Of a DNA stretch of 64,000 bases, positions 49,264-61,886 are shown in pieces; the first letter of the stretch is position 1; each line of letters begins with the position of its first letter. This stretch comes from Laccaria trichodermophora (taxonomy: Eukaryota; Basidiomycota; Agaricomycetes; Agaricales; Hydnangiaceae): assembly GCA_018417955.1 (NCBI GenBank), contig JACTVC010000011.1, forward strand, positions 618,262-682,261, written 5' to 3'. Position numbers and translations under genes: made by a program. Below the pieces are notes generated by a model. The model worked only from the letters and a program-made list of their open reading frames with translations, searched no databases and was not told the DNA's origin.

Positions 49264-52200
49264 TCATCGCGTAGGAGGGCGTGCCAGAGGAACGGAGGTA
49301 GCTGCATTATTGGAAGCCGCTGAAGCTGCTGCTATGGCCTGATTCAACCTCCCCATTGACCCAGGCGGTTTCCGAATAACAACGAAGGACCTCTGCGGAG
49401 AGGGAGTATCTCCAGCACCACCTAGTTCTTCATCCACCTGTGCAGTAGATGCAGATGCAGATGGAGCAGTCGTCGAAGTCCGCCCTTCACTACTGTGTGG
49501 ACGGCTCTTCCGGAAGTTGTACCACTTTTTCTTTTGTTGCTGATCTTCCACGGAATCGTCATCGTCGTCCGGAACATTCAATGTGAACCGTGATGGGGGT
49601 GGGGGGCGCAGCAAAGTCTCAGCTGCCTGCTGTAGCTGAAGTTGTGATCGGAGAGGCGAGGAACCCGACGCAATTGCACCTGCAGGATACACCCCACCTG
49701 CATCTTCGATGATGGCCGTCTGTGACTTGGTGCGTATATGTGCAGGTTGCATACCACCAGGCGGCAGCAACCCTTGTTCCGGTTGTCGGATACTTGTCAA
49801 TGGGAGTGGAGGATCATCGTCATCAGGGAAAACAGAAGGCACGAGCATCGTAGTACTCTGCTGCCCAATTGAAGGAAACGTCTGAGTCGAGCCCGTACCG
49901 GTGTTAATGGCATACGGCGTATCCATGTGTGCCCTGCCGCCACCCACACGAGAAAATCCAGAAGTAGGCGTTGATGAGGAGGGTTTAGGGAATGTAGGGG
50001 AGTGAATAGATTCTGGCGCGCTCGTTTGTGGCCCGTCAGTCACGGGAATATAACCTGTGGGCGGGTAGGGTTTCCATGCACCCATGATGAATCCCTCATC
50101 ATCGGTGTCCTCCTTATATGGTCTATTAACATACTCTGGTTTCAAAACAGATGGAGGCTGTGACCCTGACGATCCCTTCCTCGACTCTGTGCCGAGGAAC
50201 CTGGGTGCGGTGGTCACACTGTCATTACCCAAAGCCATTGGTATTGGTGGGTTGTATGACGACAAATCCGAATTTCGGCGGGCGGTCGGTTGTTGTAGGT
50301 CTGTCGCTCTGTATATTGTATTTTGGCCCCTCGGACGGCGGCGTTTCTTGGGTCTACCGAAACATCCTAGAAGACTGCATGCGCCTATGAGACCACTGTC
50401 GACGACATGCTTACTTCTGTCAAAGCCAATTCCGCCGCCTATCCGCACCATCGCCTCTACGATCTTGACTAGTAGCATCAGCACTAATGCCAGGTATACC
50501 AGAGCAAGGATGATGAGGATGCCATAGGCAACCCATCCCCCTGGGCCGGGTCCAATGGATATCTGCGAAAGTAGCTCAGTGAAGATCTGTGAGCAGAGAG
50601 AGAACTGTGCAATACCGTTGGTGCTAAAATTACCAGAAGTACTGCGACCACGATTCTCGCAACGCAGAACAAGAAGCTGATAAGTCCCATGCTGGCCCCA
50701 CTCCCCCAGGGCAGCCAGATGCTCGTGACAAGCGCAGAGACCACCTCCACGACGAGAATGACGATCGCCTGTGCAGTACCGCTCTTCTGCCCTGCACCAA
50801 TCGTTACCCCAAAAGCAATGTTCGTCGCAAAAAGCAAACACGCGAACAACTGCGACCCATGACGATAATGATTGTATAGTGGTCCGAGCGAGAGGAGCGT
50901 CCGGGTTTCATCGTACAACTTGTTTGTTGTGGTAAGTGTGACACGTACGACGAGATGCAAAGGTATCAAAATAGAGATGAAGATAAAGGACAATGCTGCG
51001 AGAGCGATGGACGACAACGACGCCCGAGAACGGGGGAGCGTCATCTGATAGCATGAAAAAATTGTCACAGGAAGGTGAAAAAGGACAAGAATCCGAACAA
51101 GGTTCCCGTGAAGGACGTTGGTGTGGAAGGTGCCAATGTCTGAGCGAAACCTCCACCAAGCTCGGTGACTATTAATGCCACGTTCCACTGGACCACTAGA
51201 TGAACTGGAAAGAGGCAGACCAAAACGGTTGTGCAGTTGCTTATCGCTGAGCGCCGTAAGCGACCTCTCTTCTGCAGTGACTGGCGGGCTTCCCGCTCTC
51301 TCTTTGGCTCCAAAGACAGGGCTACGGGAGCCTGCAAATCGACTCAAGGAGTTGGAACCATGAGCAGAACCAATCACAGCACCAGGGATTAGGCTAACAA
51401 GCAAGTCGATCAACCATACCAGAATGGACAACGCCACTGTCACCCCGATAATGGAGAGGAAGAGAATGAGGCAGGTAGGGAAAAGGTCTTGAGGTCTAAG
51501 ACCTAAGGAGTAAGCGAAGGAAAACATGCCATCCGTTGCATTTTCCGGCAGGGTGAAGAGCACATTGGGGACAGTGGGGTCGATATAGAGTGGTGAATTA
51601 CTGTCTGCAAGTTGGGCAGCAAAATCTGCTGGAGGGGAGAACGGGCTTGTGGCAAGCGGATTCCAGTGATGTAGTTTTGAACTCTCCGTCAAAGAAATAT
51701 CTAAGATTGACAATGAGCGAGGGGGGCAGCAAAGCCAACGGGAGCTTACTGTATGACAGAGTTGACCATGCTGCTTGCGTTAAGAGAGGATCTGAATACC
51801 ACGTAAGGATCGATGAGCAGGTCGACTGAGACTTTTTACGCACAAACGAATTGCGGCCACTGAACGGCCACCATTGCCAAAATTGCACACCACTGTGTGT
51901 GGAAAATAACATCACGCAAGCACGGAGTGCCTAGGACGCGAAATGAGAGCAGAACGATAGCACCAGTAAAGCATCGACGTACTGAACCGCATGAGAGCCG
52001 GAGATGTCGCTAGACGTTCTCCACTAATGGCACTCGCAAGAATGAAACCGGCGCTCTGTGCCCGCCCCCACAGCCCACGTCCTGGCCTCGATATCCCACG
52101 ATTCCATGCAGACACAATCCTGGCGGTTCCAATGACAAGCCAGTATGCGATAGCGAGTGCTACAGTCGACCATAATATGATTTTCGCTCTCCCATAAGGT

Positions 52201-52806
52201 GAATGCGGATGCGGCGCAAGGGGAGTGGTGAAGACGTCAAGGCACATGAGCTCTTGACCAAAAGGATCCACCGCTCGCAGACGAGTATTCAATGTTGTCA
52301 ACTCTCGATTAGCTCCCCATGGGATGGTTGAAGACATGGCAAAAGGACCCGCTGGTATTGGACAGAAAGTGTTTGCGTTTGAGTCCATGGCAGGCAGTGG
52401 CGACGGTGGTCGTAGATTTTGGCATAGGTACGAGCTGTTTGACCATGCGCTTAGTGTGAGGACTGATGTAGTTGTGAAAAGAGTTGCTGGAGAAAAGATC
52501 GGTGAGACGATGTTGTCTCTTACAGCTGAACCACTCACCAAGACTAGAACTTGAGTTCGTTAGGCCAAGTATAACCTCCGGGCTCTCTCCAAGAACAGTC
52601 AAATTGAGATAGTGCCCCCATACTTCGTCCTGGAGTACCTGGGCGTAGATTGTGCTCACATTGAACCTCCAGTGAGAGATGTTGGACCCTGGATCAAAAC
52701 AGTTTTGGAAAGGAACTGTGGCGGGGTCTGCAACGACGTGTGATGGAAGAATGAGGAAGCAAACGAGAGAAATGAGAGAATGAGGAAAAGAAAGGAAAGA
52801 TATCAT
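49264..52806 (-). CDS. TRP-like (Pkd2/Flc-type) membrane protein
   Basis: ATG 52806 gives a signal peptide (MISFLSFPHSLISLVCFLIL). An ML-like lumenal domain follows, with FQNCFDPGSNISHWRFNVST, NLTVLGESPEVILGLTNSSS and several sequons. Then come about nine transmembrane helices, including RAKIILWSTVALAIAYWLVI, FPTCLILFLSIIGVTVALSI, HGNLVRILVLFHLPVTIFSC, YQMTLPRSRASLSSIALAAL, GAGQKSGTAQAIVILVVEVV and GGWVAYGILIILALVYLALV. The cytosolic tail of about 400 residues is Pro/Ser/Gln-rich. Members act as calcium-permeable channels or FAD/heme-related transporters in the plasma membrane, ER or Golgi; substrate is not evident. Start is 85 bp from divergent GatB. Confidence 0.85.
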
Positions 52807-52891
52807 CACAGCCCGAGCTCACGACGTGGTTAGAGGGAATCGGGGATGGCAAGAGTGGACAACGTGAATCATGTGGTCAGATAATTATGTC

Positions 52892-55232
52892 ATGACCGTC
52901 CTCTGCCGCCTCCGTCACTGCCACCTCTCGACGCCGACACTATGTCGCCGCTTCCACGACGCGCGCGTTTACAAAGAGGACAAACGATGGCCAGGCTGGC
53001 AAGTTGTCGTTGGCATTGAAACACACGCTCAAATCAAATCGCGCCGCAAGCTCTTCTCGGGTGATCACTGGTCACCAACATCCGTTTTAGTTTGTTCTGA
53101 CGAGATAACCCTTAGACACCCTCATACCTGCGCCCGACGAACCACCAAACAAGCACGTCTTGCCATTTGACGCCGCGTTTCCTGGGACGCTTCCTGTAAG
53201 TTCATCTTTCGCCCAACTCGTGCCGAAAAACTCAGCAAGTCAGAAACTCAATTCAAAATGCGTCGACCTAGCCATACGGACGGCTCTTGCTCTCAAAAGT
53301 GATATACAACATCGATCGTCGTTTGACAGGAAGCACTACTTTTACTCTGATTTGCCTTCAGGCTACCAAATTACGCAACAGTATGGTGAGTCCAATCCTG
53401 CCTTTCACAGAGGTTGGTTTTCACACAACGTGTAGCTCCAATTGCACTGAGAGGACAGCTTAACATCCAGATGCCAAATTCGCCACCTGTTTCCGTGCGA
53501 ATCAAGCAGATTCAGCTTGAGCAGGTTCGTTCAAAAAAAAAAAGTTTCTCAATGAATCCATTTATCGATGATAACCTACAGGATACAGCCAAGTCTACGC
53601 TCAATCCTCGCAAACGAATATCCAATATAGATCTGAACAGAGCCGGAGCGGGCCTCATGGAAATAGTTTCGGAGCCTGACCTACGGTCTGTGTTATCCGT
53701 CATTCCATTTTCTTTCCTTAGATTCTCCTTGTAACAGTTCACCGGAGGAGGCAGGGACGTATGTACGCACACTTCAGGCGGTTTTACGCGCTATAGGTGC
53801 TAGTGATGGGAACATGGAGCAGGTCAGTTCCTAGTTCTATTTGTCCGTAGCGGAATTCAAAGTAAGTAATGTCAGGGATCGCTCAGATGCGACGTGAACG
53901 TCTCCGTTAACCATGTCGGCCGACCACCTGGCACCCGCTGTGAGATCAAGAATCTTAACAGTGTCAAATTTATGATGGCTGCAATAAGTGTGTTCTGTCT
54001 CCGTTCTCTAATGTTTACAAATCCTCTAACATGGCCAGCACACGAAATCATTCGTCAGCGCGCTATCCTTGAATCCGCGAGTGACCCAGAAACTTGTACT
54101 GTCCCCCAAGAAACGCGTGGCTTCGATGAGAACACCTTCGAAACGTACCGACTCCGGTCAAAAGAAGATGCGCCAGATTACCGTTACATGCCTGATCCTA
54201 ATCTAAGTGTCCTTGTTCTAAGCCAGGTGAGTTTAGTATTATTTTCCTCCGGAAAATTGGCAAGTTTATTGACCCGTTCCCATTCACTCAGGATCGGATC
54301 CAAGCTATCCGCGACTCGCTACCAGAGCTCCCATGGGAAACACGCCATCGCCTCCGAGAGATGTATGCTCTCTCTGAACGTGACATCGACGTACTCCTCA
54401 GTGTGGATAGTGGCCGAGAGGTTACATTTGATGGCGAAAAAGACGTCGATGGCTCAGGAGCTGTGGCGTACTTTGATCGTCTATGTACGGGCCCGAAAGG
54501 AAACCAAGTTAGTGGGAATACAAAGATAATCCGTGATCCCAAAGTTGCCTTGAACTGGTGAGCGATCCCCATCCTAGTTAGCTCTTCTTAGTTTGGGCGT
54601 AAATTTCAATGCAGTGACAACCATTCTAACTCCCTTGCATATAGGATGACACACGAGCTCCTCGGTCAGCTTTCGGCGCGCAAAGAGACGTTCACGGATA
54701 ACTCCTTGACGTCAGACCATCTGGGCGAGTTAATCGACTTGGTACAGAATGGGACAATCACAGGTTTGTACTTTCTCTACTACTCGCTCGCGATTGCAAC
54801 TTACAATGGCGTTCCTTCCAACCACTTCATTTATCCTTCTCTCCTTGCTACATTATCCGTTACGGTCTCCAACTTTTTATTCGCTCTGGAATAGGAACCT
54901 CTGGTAAATACCTCCTCCGCCACATGCTCGCGAACCCCTCCTCCCTCCGGCCCGCGCAAATCACGCAGCAACTCCAACTAACCTCTCTCTCCTCGTTCTC
55001 TTCCTCTGGCCACTCAAACACCACTTCAGCAACTGATCAGGAACTGACTACCCTTTGCCAAGCTGCGATCACAGCGCTTCCGAATGAGGTCGCGGCTGTA
55101 CGTGCGGGGAACAAAAACGTCATGAATAAAATTGTTGGACGAGTGATGCGAGAGAGCAGAGGTCGTGCTGATGCAAAGGGTGTGAAGACTCTTGTGGAGG
55201 AGCTAATTTTGGGTGGTGGCGACAAATCATGA
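52892..55232 (+). CDS. Mitochondrial glutamyl-tRNA(Gln) amidotransferase subunit B
   Basis: ATG 52892 opens an Arg/His-rich presequence ([20 protein letters not shown]); an in-frame ATG at 52871 is an alternative. The GatB core reads [112 protein letters not shown] and [16 protein letters not shown]. The C-terminal YqeY-like part ends [20 protein letters not shown]. About ten introns. The protein is the tRNA-binding kinase subunit of GatAB(F), which converts Glu-tRNA(Gln) to Gln-tRNA(Gln) in mitochondria. Confidence 0.93.
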
Positions 55233-55511
55233 GAAGGGCGATATTTCTGCTACAAGATTGAGGGTACCCTGAGTTAGCCCAAAGTTAGCCTATGCACCCA
55301 TGCGTAAATACTGTGCTGATATACACGTAATTTGGACGTAATCGATTGCCAGCCGGTGCAGATTGAGCTGCCAGACCAACGCCGCATTTTCTGCGCGGAT
55401 CTTTCCGAACGATGTATATATACCATCAGTGTGCGACTTCGCAACTTGCTTCTCCCCTCCAAGGGCTAATCTCTCTACTTTTCACCATCAAGCACTGCTA
55501 CTAGTCAAAGT

Positions 55512-58500
55512 ATGCCCCCTCGATCCGCTCCAGGTCGCGGCACAGGTCCACGAGGAGGACCTCGTGGACGAGGCCGCGGTGGTGGTGCGGCTCGTGGGAG
55601 CACACGCGTTGACAGTCCAAGCATTGCGGGTGAGTTCTTATGTATAGTCTTGTCATCGATACCTTCAATCACAAATTGTTTTTCATAATTCAAAGCGTCT
55701 GTAAGCACCGTGGGCGTCAAACGATCTGGAACCGGGACGGCCGGCAGAAAGATCGCAGTGCGAGTAAATGCATTCGAGACCACTGTCCAAGAAGGCTTCA
55801 TTTATCATTATGATGGTGAGCGTTGATTATACAAGTGCCTTCGTCTGGTCTTGTTCAAGTAACATTTGTAGTTGGTATGTTGCTCTTAAAAATTCCTGAC
55901 CAACTACGTTCTCTAAGAACTCGTAGACATCGTCCCTTCAACACTTCCTGTGCGCATGAACATGCTCTTGATCAAGCAACTTCAAGCCGAGGTCGCTAGA
56001 AATGTCTTCACCCCACCCGTGCCTTATGATGGTCGGAAGAACATGTACGCCTCACGCGAACTTCCTCTCGGTCCCAATGGATCTTCCCAAGTATGACTGA
56101 AGCATCTTTCTGTTCTCAAATAATGCTCACGCTACCAGTTCGATGTTAGTGTGTTCGCGAGTGCCTCCGCCGGAGGTCGGCCTCCCAAAGTTTATCAAAT
56201 CAAGGTAACAAAGGTTGCAGTAATCAATCCAGAGCGAGTACCTTGACCTCGTTTATTTATCTCATTTAACGAAACTTTCCTTAGAATCTTGCAGAGGTTC
56301 ATCCAAGGTGAACAATCTCAGGATAATAATGTGTCGACAGCTCTCATGGTATGCCACGTGTTTCACGTATATCCTTGAACTGAACCCGGGCAACAAGGCC
56401 TTGAATGTTGCAATCAGAATGGCTCCCAATCAGAAGTATCCCTTCAACACGAGGTCATTCTTTACTGAGGACGGTAAACGACCCCTTAGGGGAGGAATTG
56501 AGTTATGGCGGGGATATTTTCAGTCAATCCGTCCCTCCATGGGTAAAATGATCATCAACCTTGATATCTCAACAGGACTTATGTATAAGCCGGGGCCGCT
56601 GATTGGGCTCTGCTTGGATTTCTTTGGGAAGAACGATCCAAATATCCTTTCCCCTAAGCGTGGGCTTCCCGACCGCGAGCGACTTCGGCTGCAGCGTTTC
56701 ATATCAAATATCCGTATCACCACGTCACACGGTCCTTCTGGGCGTGCACAGACCCGCGTCGTCCGAAAGCTGAGCTCTGCTGGTGCCAGTGGGCAGAAAT
56801 TTACGATGCGGGAAAGTGGTGAGATCTCTGTGGCTGACTACTTTCGGGTTCACGCGCGGAAGACGTTGAAGTTTCCTGATTTATTATGTGTTGAGGTCGG
56901 GTGAATTCACTTGTATGTGAATAGGCCACTAACCCATTTTTCTAGGTTGGATCGGGAGCCCTGCTTCCCTTGGAGCTATGTGATGTTCCACCGGGCCAGA
57001 TCATGCGCAAGCAAGTTCCACCACACCTGACCAAGGACGTGGTAGAGTTTTCCACGATGAAGCCTGTCGATCGTTTTGAAAGCATTAAGAAAGGTCTCCA
57101 AGTGAGGAATTAAACTTTCTACCCTAATCTAGACATTTGTTCTCATCACTTACCAGGTGCTTTCTTACGGTCAAAGCGAATATGTTCGACAATTTGGAAT
57201 GAACGTGAACGACAAAATGATCGAGTTGACGGCCAGGGTTCTTGACCCGCCCACCCTCAAGTATGGGCAGGGGAGTAAAAGGGCGACTGTTGTATGGGTT
57301 ATCTCGAGTCTATATGGCTTGCGTATTGATTCCTTGCTTCTAGAGACCTGCCAATGGATTATGGAATATGTCGGTGCTCTTTTCTATAATAAAATCTATA
57401 TCAGTCCTGATAAAGGATGAATTTCGGTAGGGCCGACAAAAAGTTCTTCAGGCCCTCCGTTATAAAGAAATGGGTTATCGTCGTTTATGAGGGACAACGC
57501 CGTTTCACCCAGGATGTCGCACAGCAGATGGCCACTAGCTTTGTTGCTGGTGCTCGGGCTGTTGGTACGTGTTGTGGGTTCCTCCTTCTACGACACTCGT
57601 TGATATGTTCATGCAGGAATGACTGTTCAGGATGAACAGCCTGTCATCACCTGGGAGAATGGCCAGGGAAAGATCGGCGATGTAAATCCCTCGACCATTT
57701 CTTTTGTTCCTGCCTGAACTCTTCTTGTTTTCAGCAACTACGCAAGGCTGGCCAAACATGCGTTCAGCAGAAGAAGGAGGGTCCCAACCTTATCGTAGTC
57801 ATTCTCCCGGACGGAGGAGATGACATATACACCGCTGTTAAACAGTAAGTATCTGTTTTAAAACGATGGCTTAGACCTAACCCGATATCGCAGCTTCGGT
57901 GATGTGACGGTTAGTCACAAAGTTTCTCCATCGACTTGAGACTGACAGCTTGTAGATGGGTATTGCGACTCAATGCTTGTTGGCGACTCAATGCTACCGA
58001 GCCAATGCCCAATATTGGGCAAACGTCATGCTCAAGTAAGGAAAGTTCCTTGGGTTGGCAGCCCAACATCTGACAATCACACCAGAGTTAATGTGAAGCT
58101 CGATGGCATCAACTCTGTTCCTGACCTGCCTTCCCTTACCGACCCCGCCCATCCGACTATCATCATGGGTAAACTTGACTCGACCAGATTTTGATGTTGA
58201 GCTGACTTAAGTCCCAGGAGCCGATGTCATTCACCCCGCACCAGGTACTGAGGGCAGACCATCTTTCACTGCACTGGTTGCAAGTGTAGATACGACCGTC
58301 TCCAAATATGTTGCAATGAGCCGAGTTCAAACGGGACGTCAAGAGATGATCGACGATCTAGAAGACATGTGCAAGGTTGGTTGCGCGACCCCCTCCTTTG
58401 AGCAACTGACGAATATATCAATTTTTTACAGGAGGGTTTGACAAAGTGGCATGGCTATCGGGCAGCCGTTGAGAAAAACACCCAGAAGCCCGCTCGTCTT

Positions 58501-59554
58501 TTCTTCTACCGAGGTATTGCCAATTTAAAGATGCCAAATACGTGCTGACGTCGCTACAGACGGTGTATCGGAAGGGCAATTCCAGCAAGTTCTCGATCTT
58601 GGTGAGCTGTCCTGCATAAGCACATTTATCTACTTTTCTGAACGACAAACAGAATTGCCTAGGATTAAAGGTGGGTATCACTGGTAGCCATGCGGCCCGC
58701 CAATATTGATGGCAGCCACAGGAGCCTGCGCAGCTTTTAAAATCGCGCCGAAGATCACACTTGTCGTCGTCGGGAAGAGGCACCATATTCGGTTCGTCAA
58801 ATGCTCAAATTTTCTGAAACGAAGACCTGATTCTACCCCCTAGGATGTGCCCCGTTAACCCCGGAGACGCCGACCGAAGTGGCAACTGCCCGGCGGGAAC
58901 AACCATCGACGCAGGTCTTGGACATCCGACTGAGTTTGACTACTACCAGCAGAGCCACGGTGGCCTTCTTGGTACCAGCCGACCTGCGCACTACTCTGTA
59001 AGTTTCAACTTTGTGGTTTTCAACAATATCCTCACCGTTTTCCAACGAAGGTCATTTACGATGTGAGTTTTGTTCTCCTTGATCTGGCCCAATCTGATAG
59101 CCATCGTCACAGGAAAATAATCTGAGGTACGTTGACGATTACTGAATGGTCTTGAAAGAATGCTAACTTGCTTATCATGTAGTGCCGATGCTATGCAGGC
59201 AATGTCGTTTGCACTCACTCACGTTTACGCACGGGCAACCCGCTCCGTCTCCATCCCCGCCCCGGTTTATTGTCAGCTCTCCTCTTATGACTATAAACAA
59301 GCTCTTGACTAACTCATCTCCAACATAGATGCTGATATCGTTTGTTCTCGCGCTAAGAATCACTACAACCCTGCTGGCAATCTACACCTCTCCGACTCGG
59401 CAACCCATACGGAGGCAACGTCTGACCTGCAGGCATTCAAGCAAGCTTTCGTTCCCCTGAATCCCAAGCAGTCGGGATTGATGTATTTCATGGTTCGTCT
59501 ACCTGACTAGAGACAGACATGATTGACCAAACTGATTTGTTGACCCTTCAGTAA
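55512..59554 (+). CDS. Argonaute, RNA-silencing slicer
   Basis: Starts [20 protein letters not shown], an RGG-rich tip. The N domain ([20 protein letters not shown]), linker, PAZ ([40 protein letters not shown]), MID ([39 protein letters not shown]) and PIWI domains are all present. PIWI catalytic positions are Asp in [12 protein letters not shown], Glu in [11 protein letters not shown], Asp in [15 protein letters not shown], and Asp in PVYYADIV where human AGO2 has His807, a DEDD tetrad compatible with slicing. At least 18 introns, all junctions examined in frame, including a tiny exon RPANGLWNM (about 57340-57370). Splicing the last intron (59492-59551) puts a TAA right after YFM, like other Argonautes. 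Confidence 0.93.
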
Positions 59555-60150
59555 TCTTCTTGCTCAGATCTGAAATGTACTTGTGACTGGTTTGCTTCCT
59601 TGATTGCTGTCGAAGTTCGTTTTGTTGTTACGTCTGCCAACCTTGTACAATGTTTTTGAAATGAAATGTCAATAGTTTTTTGTGCCATTTAACTAAGGGT
59701 CCAGAAAGTGCGAGGTTAGATTGGAACTCTGGAAATTTTGTCTTCTCCACACACTTCAAGCTCAAGTTCCACGCTCTGATTGTCATTATCGCATGGCAGG
59801 TATATCTACACAATGAAAAAATGGGACTTTGAAAAATAATCATATTGCGATGACGATAACATGAATAACAGTATAACCTGGATACAAAAAAGCCAAACGG
59901 ATAGGAATTTGTAGCGATACAAGTCTGGGTTCATGATGGATGGATAGCAAATACAAATAGACCTCGGGAAGACCGTCGTTGCGTCACGTTGATCGTACAA
60001 ATCCAATGAGAGGAGTGTTCGTGTTCGTGTATACAGCAGATAGTTCAGAAGTGAGAGAGAGGGAAAGAAAAATAAGGGTGGTGGTTGTCGTCCAATCGTT
60101 CAATTACTTGAGGCAAAGTTGAGGGGACCAGGTCGTAGAGGTCGTCGTGG
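59555..60150. other. Convergent 3' intergenic region, no gene
   Basis: About 600 bp between Argonaute and the next minus-strand gene. It is T/A-rich with no supported coding or RNA feature. Confidence 0.5.
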
Positions 60151-61305
60151 TCAGGCAAACGCCAACCCTGCCCAAGCACCCACAGCACCCACAACAGCAC
60201 CTCCAGCAACAGCCTTCAGACCTAAACTCGACCTCGGCTTTCCTTTCCGCTGCTCTGAATCCTTCCTGTTTTCCTCTTCCACTTTTCCAAAAAGCTTCTT
60301 CACAGCACCCAAATCCTGACCCAGGATAAGCAGCCCCTCTGGGTCTTCCGCGTCGTCGCTTAGAACCGCACATGCATGGAAGCCAAGGGCGGTGGCGGAC
60401 GCGGTGACGGTGGGTATGTCCGCCTTTGGGAGGATGTAGATTGTTGCTGGAGATTTGACGGTGAGCTTTGAGATGAACATTTCGCGTTCTTCGAGGCTCA
60501 TGGAGCGGGCGAGGGGCTGAGCACGGCGGGGAGGGGTGACTTGGCCTTGTATGGGGGTAGTAGTGGTGGAAGGTCCTGCAGATTCGTCAGGGGTAGCTTG
60601 AGGCTCCTTCTCCTCCTCCTCTACAGGCGACTCAACCTGAGGAATAGCCGCAACTCCCTGTTTCAAAACAGAGTTCGTGGAAGAGGCAAAGCTCGTCTCG
60701 GGCGTGTCAAGCGTGCAGGGCATGGGAGATCGCGTAGAATACCTGCCCTTTCCCTTGTTCTTCAAAGCTGGCTCTGCTCTGGGCGTGGTAGGTATAGCAA
60801 GCGTCTCCTGCCAGCGCACAATCTTCTTATCAACCGCCTTCCTGCCAGACGCGTTTTCCTCGTCTGTAGCATCATCAAACATCCCAGGCTGCAAAAGACG
60901 CGCAACTATCTCGCTCGAGTTGGTGGAGAGGGACAGGAGGCTATCGCTTGCAGGAAGTTGGGGTTGGGCGGAAAGTCGACGGCGGTTCCGGATCGTAGCT
61001 TTCGTTTCTTCCTCGCGTTCATGTACTAAGGCAACAGGGGCCGACGCGATCTGCATGGATCCGAGGGCGTCGGTAAGTCCAATACCGACATCCGACGCGA
61101 CTGAGTTGGATGGTTGATCGGCTTTGGGCGAGTCAACGTATGGACAACCCGAACGTGGGTGGCCAGCGCGTGGACGCTTGCACTTTGTGCAATGGGGAGC
61201 TTTGCGCGGGGTCACGGAGGGAGTGTAGGTCGACTCGGTAAAATTACTCGACTTTGAGGATGGTGAAGATTGAGCGGACGAAGTTGAACGTAACGTTCGA
61301 GACAT
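60151..61305 (-). CDS. Unrecognised protein with a CxxC-H-C putative zinc motif and C-terminal hydrophobic tail
   Basis: A single uninterrupted frame of about 384 residues. The ATG at 61305 (MSRTLRSTSSAQSSPSSKSS) is preferred to an earlier in-frame ATG at 61407, which would add an unlikely hydrophobic leader. Near residues 35-55 is PHCTKCKRPRAGHPRSGCPY, a compact Cys-x2-Cys-x7-His-x4-Cys arrangement like a zinc knuckle. A disordered middle and an acidic stretch (PVEEEEKEPQATPDE) follow. The C-terminal part is folded-looking (MSLEEREMFISKLTVKSPAT, IYILPKADIPTVTASATALG), and the end is a Gly/Ala hydrophobic segment (AVAGGAVVGAVGAWAGLAFA) that could anchor it as a tail. I do not recognise the family. 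Confidence 0.65.
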   Translation of the reverse strand: MSRTLRSTSSAQSSPSSKSSNFTESTYTPSVTPRKAPHCTKCKRPRAGHPRSGCPYVDSPKADQPSNSVASDVGIGLTDALGSMQIASAPVALVHEREEETKATIRNRRRLSAQPQLPASDSLLSLSTNSSEIVARLLQPGMFDDATDEENASGRKAVDKKIVRWQETLAIPTTPRAEPALKNKGKGRYSTRSPMPCTLDTPETSFASSTNSVLKQGVAAIPQVESPVEEEEKEPQATPDESAGPSTTTTPIQGQVTPPRRAQPLARSMSLEEREMFISKLTVKSPATIYILPKADIPTVTASATALGFHACAVLSDDAEDPEGLLILGQDLGAVKKLFGKVEEENRKDSEQRKGKPRSSLGLKAVAGGAVVGAVGAWAGLAFA

Positions 61306-61886
61306 CTGAATATCTTGAGTGTCGCTTGAAGAGTGTGTTAAGAGCTGGAAACAATCGAATGGCCACTGAACGTTGAACTCCTCAATATTCAATAGCAAGG
61401 ACCACATGACTCCATGTGACTATCAGGCTCGCAGCTCAGCGCTCTGTAAGCCTCTTCCCAGTTCATGAAAAAATAAGGGTTTTCATAGGATACGTATGTA
61501 ATATACACTTTTAGTGTCTCGGGATATACGAGAACGAGAAGGATACAAGGAGCATGTAATGATCAATGGATGTATCGTTTGCTATTAAACCCTCGTTGTC
61601 GAGAGAAAGAGGGAGGAGAAAAGGGCCAGAAAGGGAAAACCTATCTAACCTGATGGATGGGGAGGCTCGTCAAAAGGCGTTTTTCGATCCCAAGGGAGTC
61701 AGCCTGTGAACCGATGTTCCTGTTAAAAACGAAACGAGATAAATAAACCAAATGACCCGGCAAGGCAATTGAAAGGGCTTTTCAAAAAATCGCCAGGGAA
61801 TAATGCTTGTTTTGCGTGGATTTTATATTTGATGGCGCGGAAGGCAGGAAGCCGAAGCGGTTCGCATTCTACTTGACGGTCTCTCT
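61306..61886. other. Intergenic, no gene
   Basis: About 580 bp containing the promoter of the zinc-motif protein and the 3' untranslated region of poly(A) polymerase. No other element was recognised. Confidence 0.5.

Noticed and set aside
61306..61407. Earlier in-frame ATG for the zinc-motif protein
   Set aside because: It would add a hydrophobic MWSLLLNIEEF leader without similarity to anything; the ATG at 61305 gives a normal Ser-rich start.
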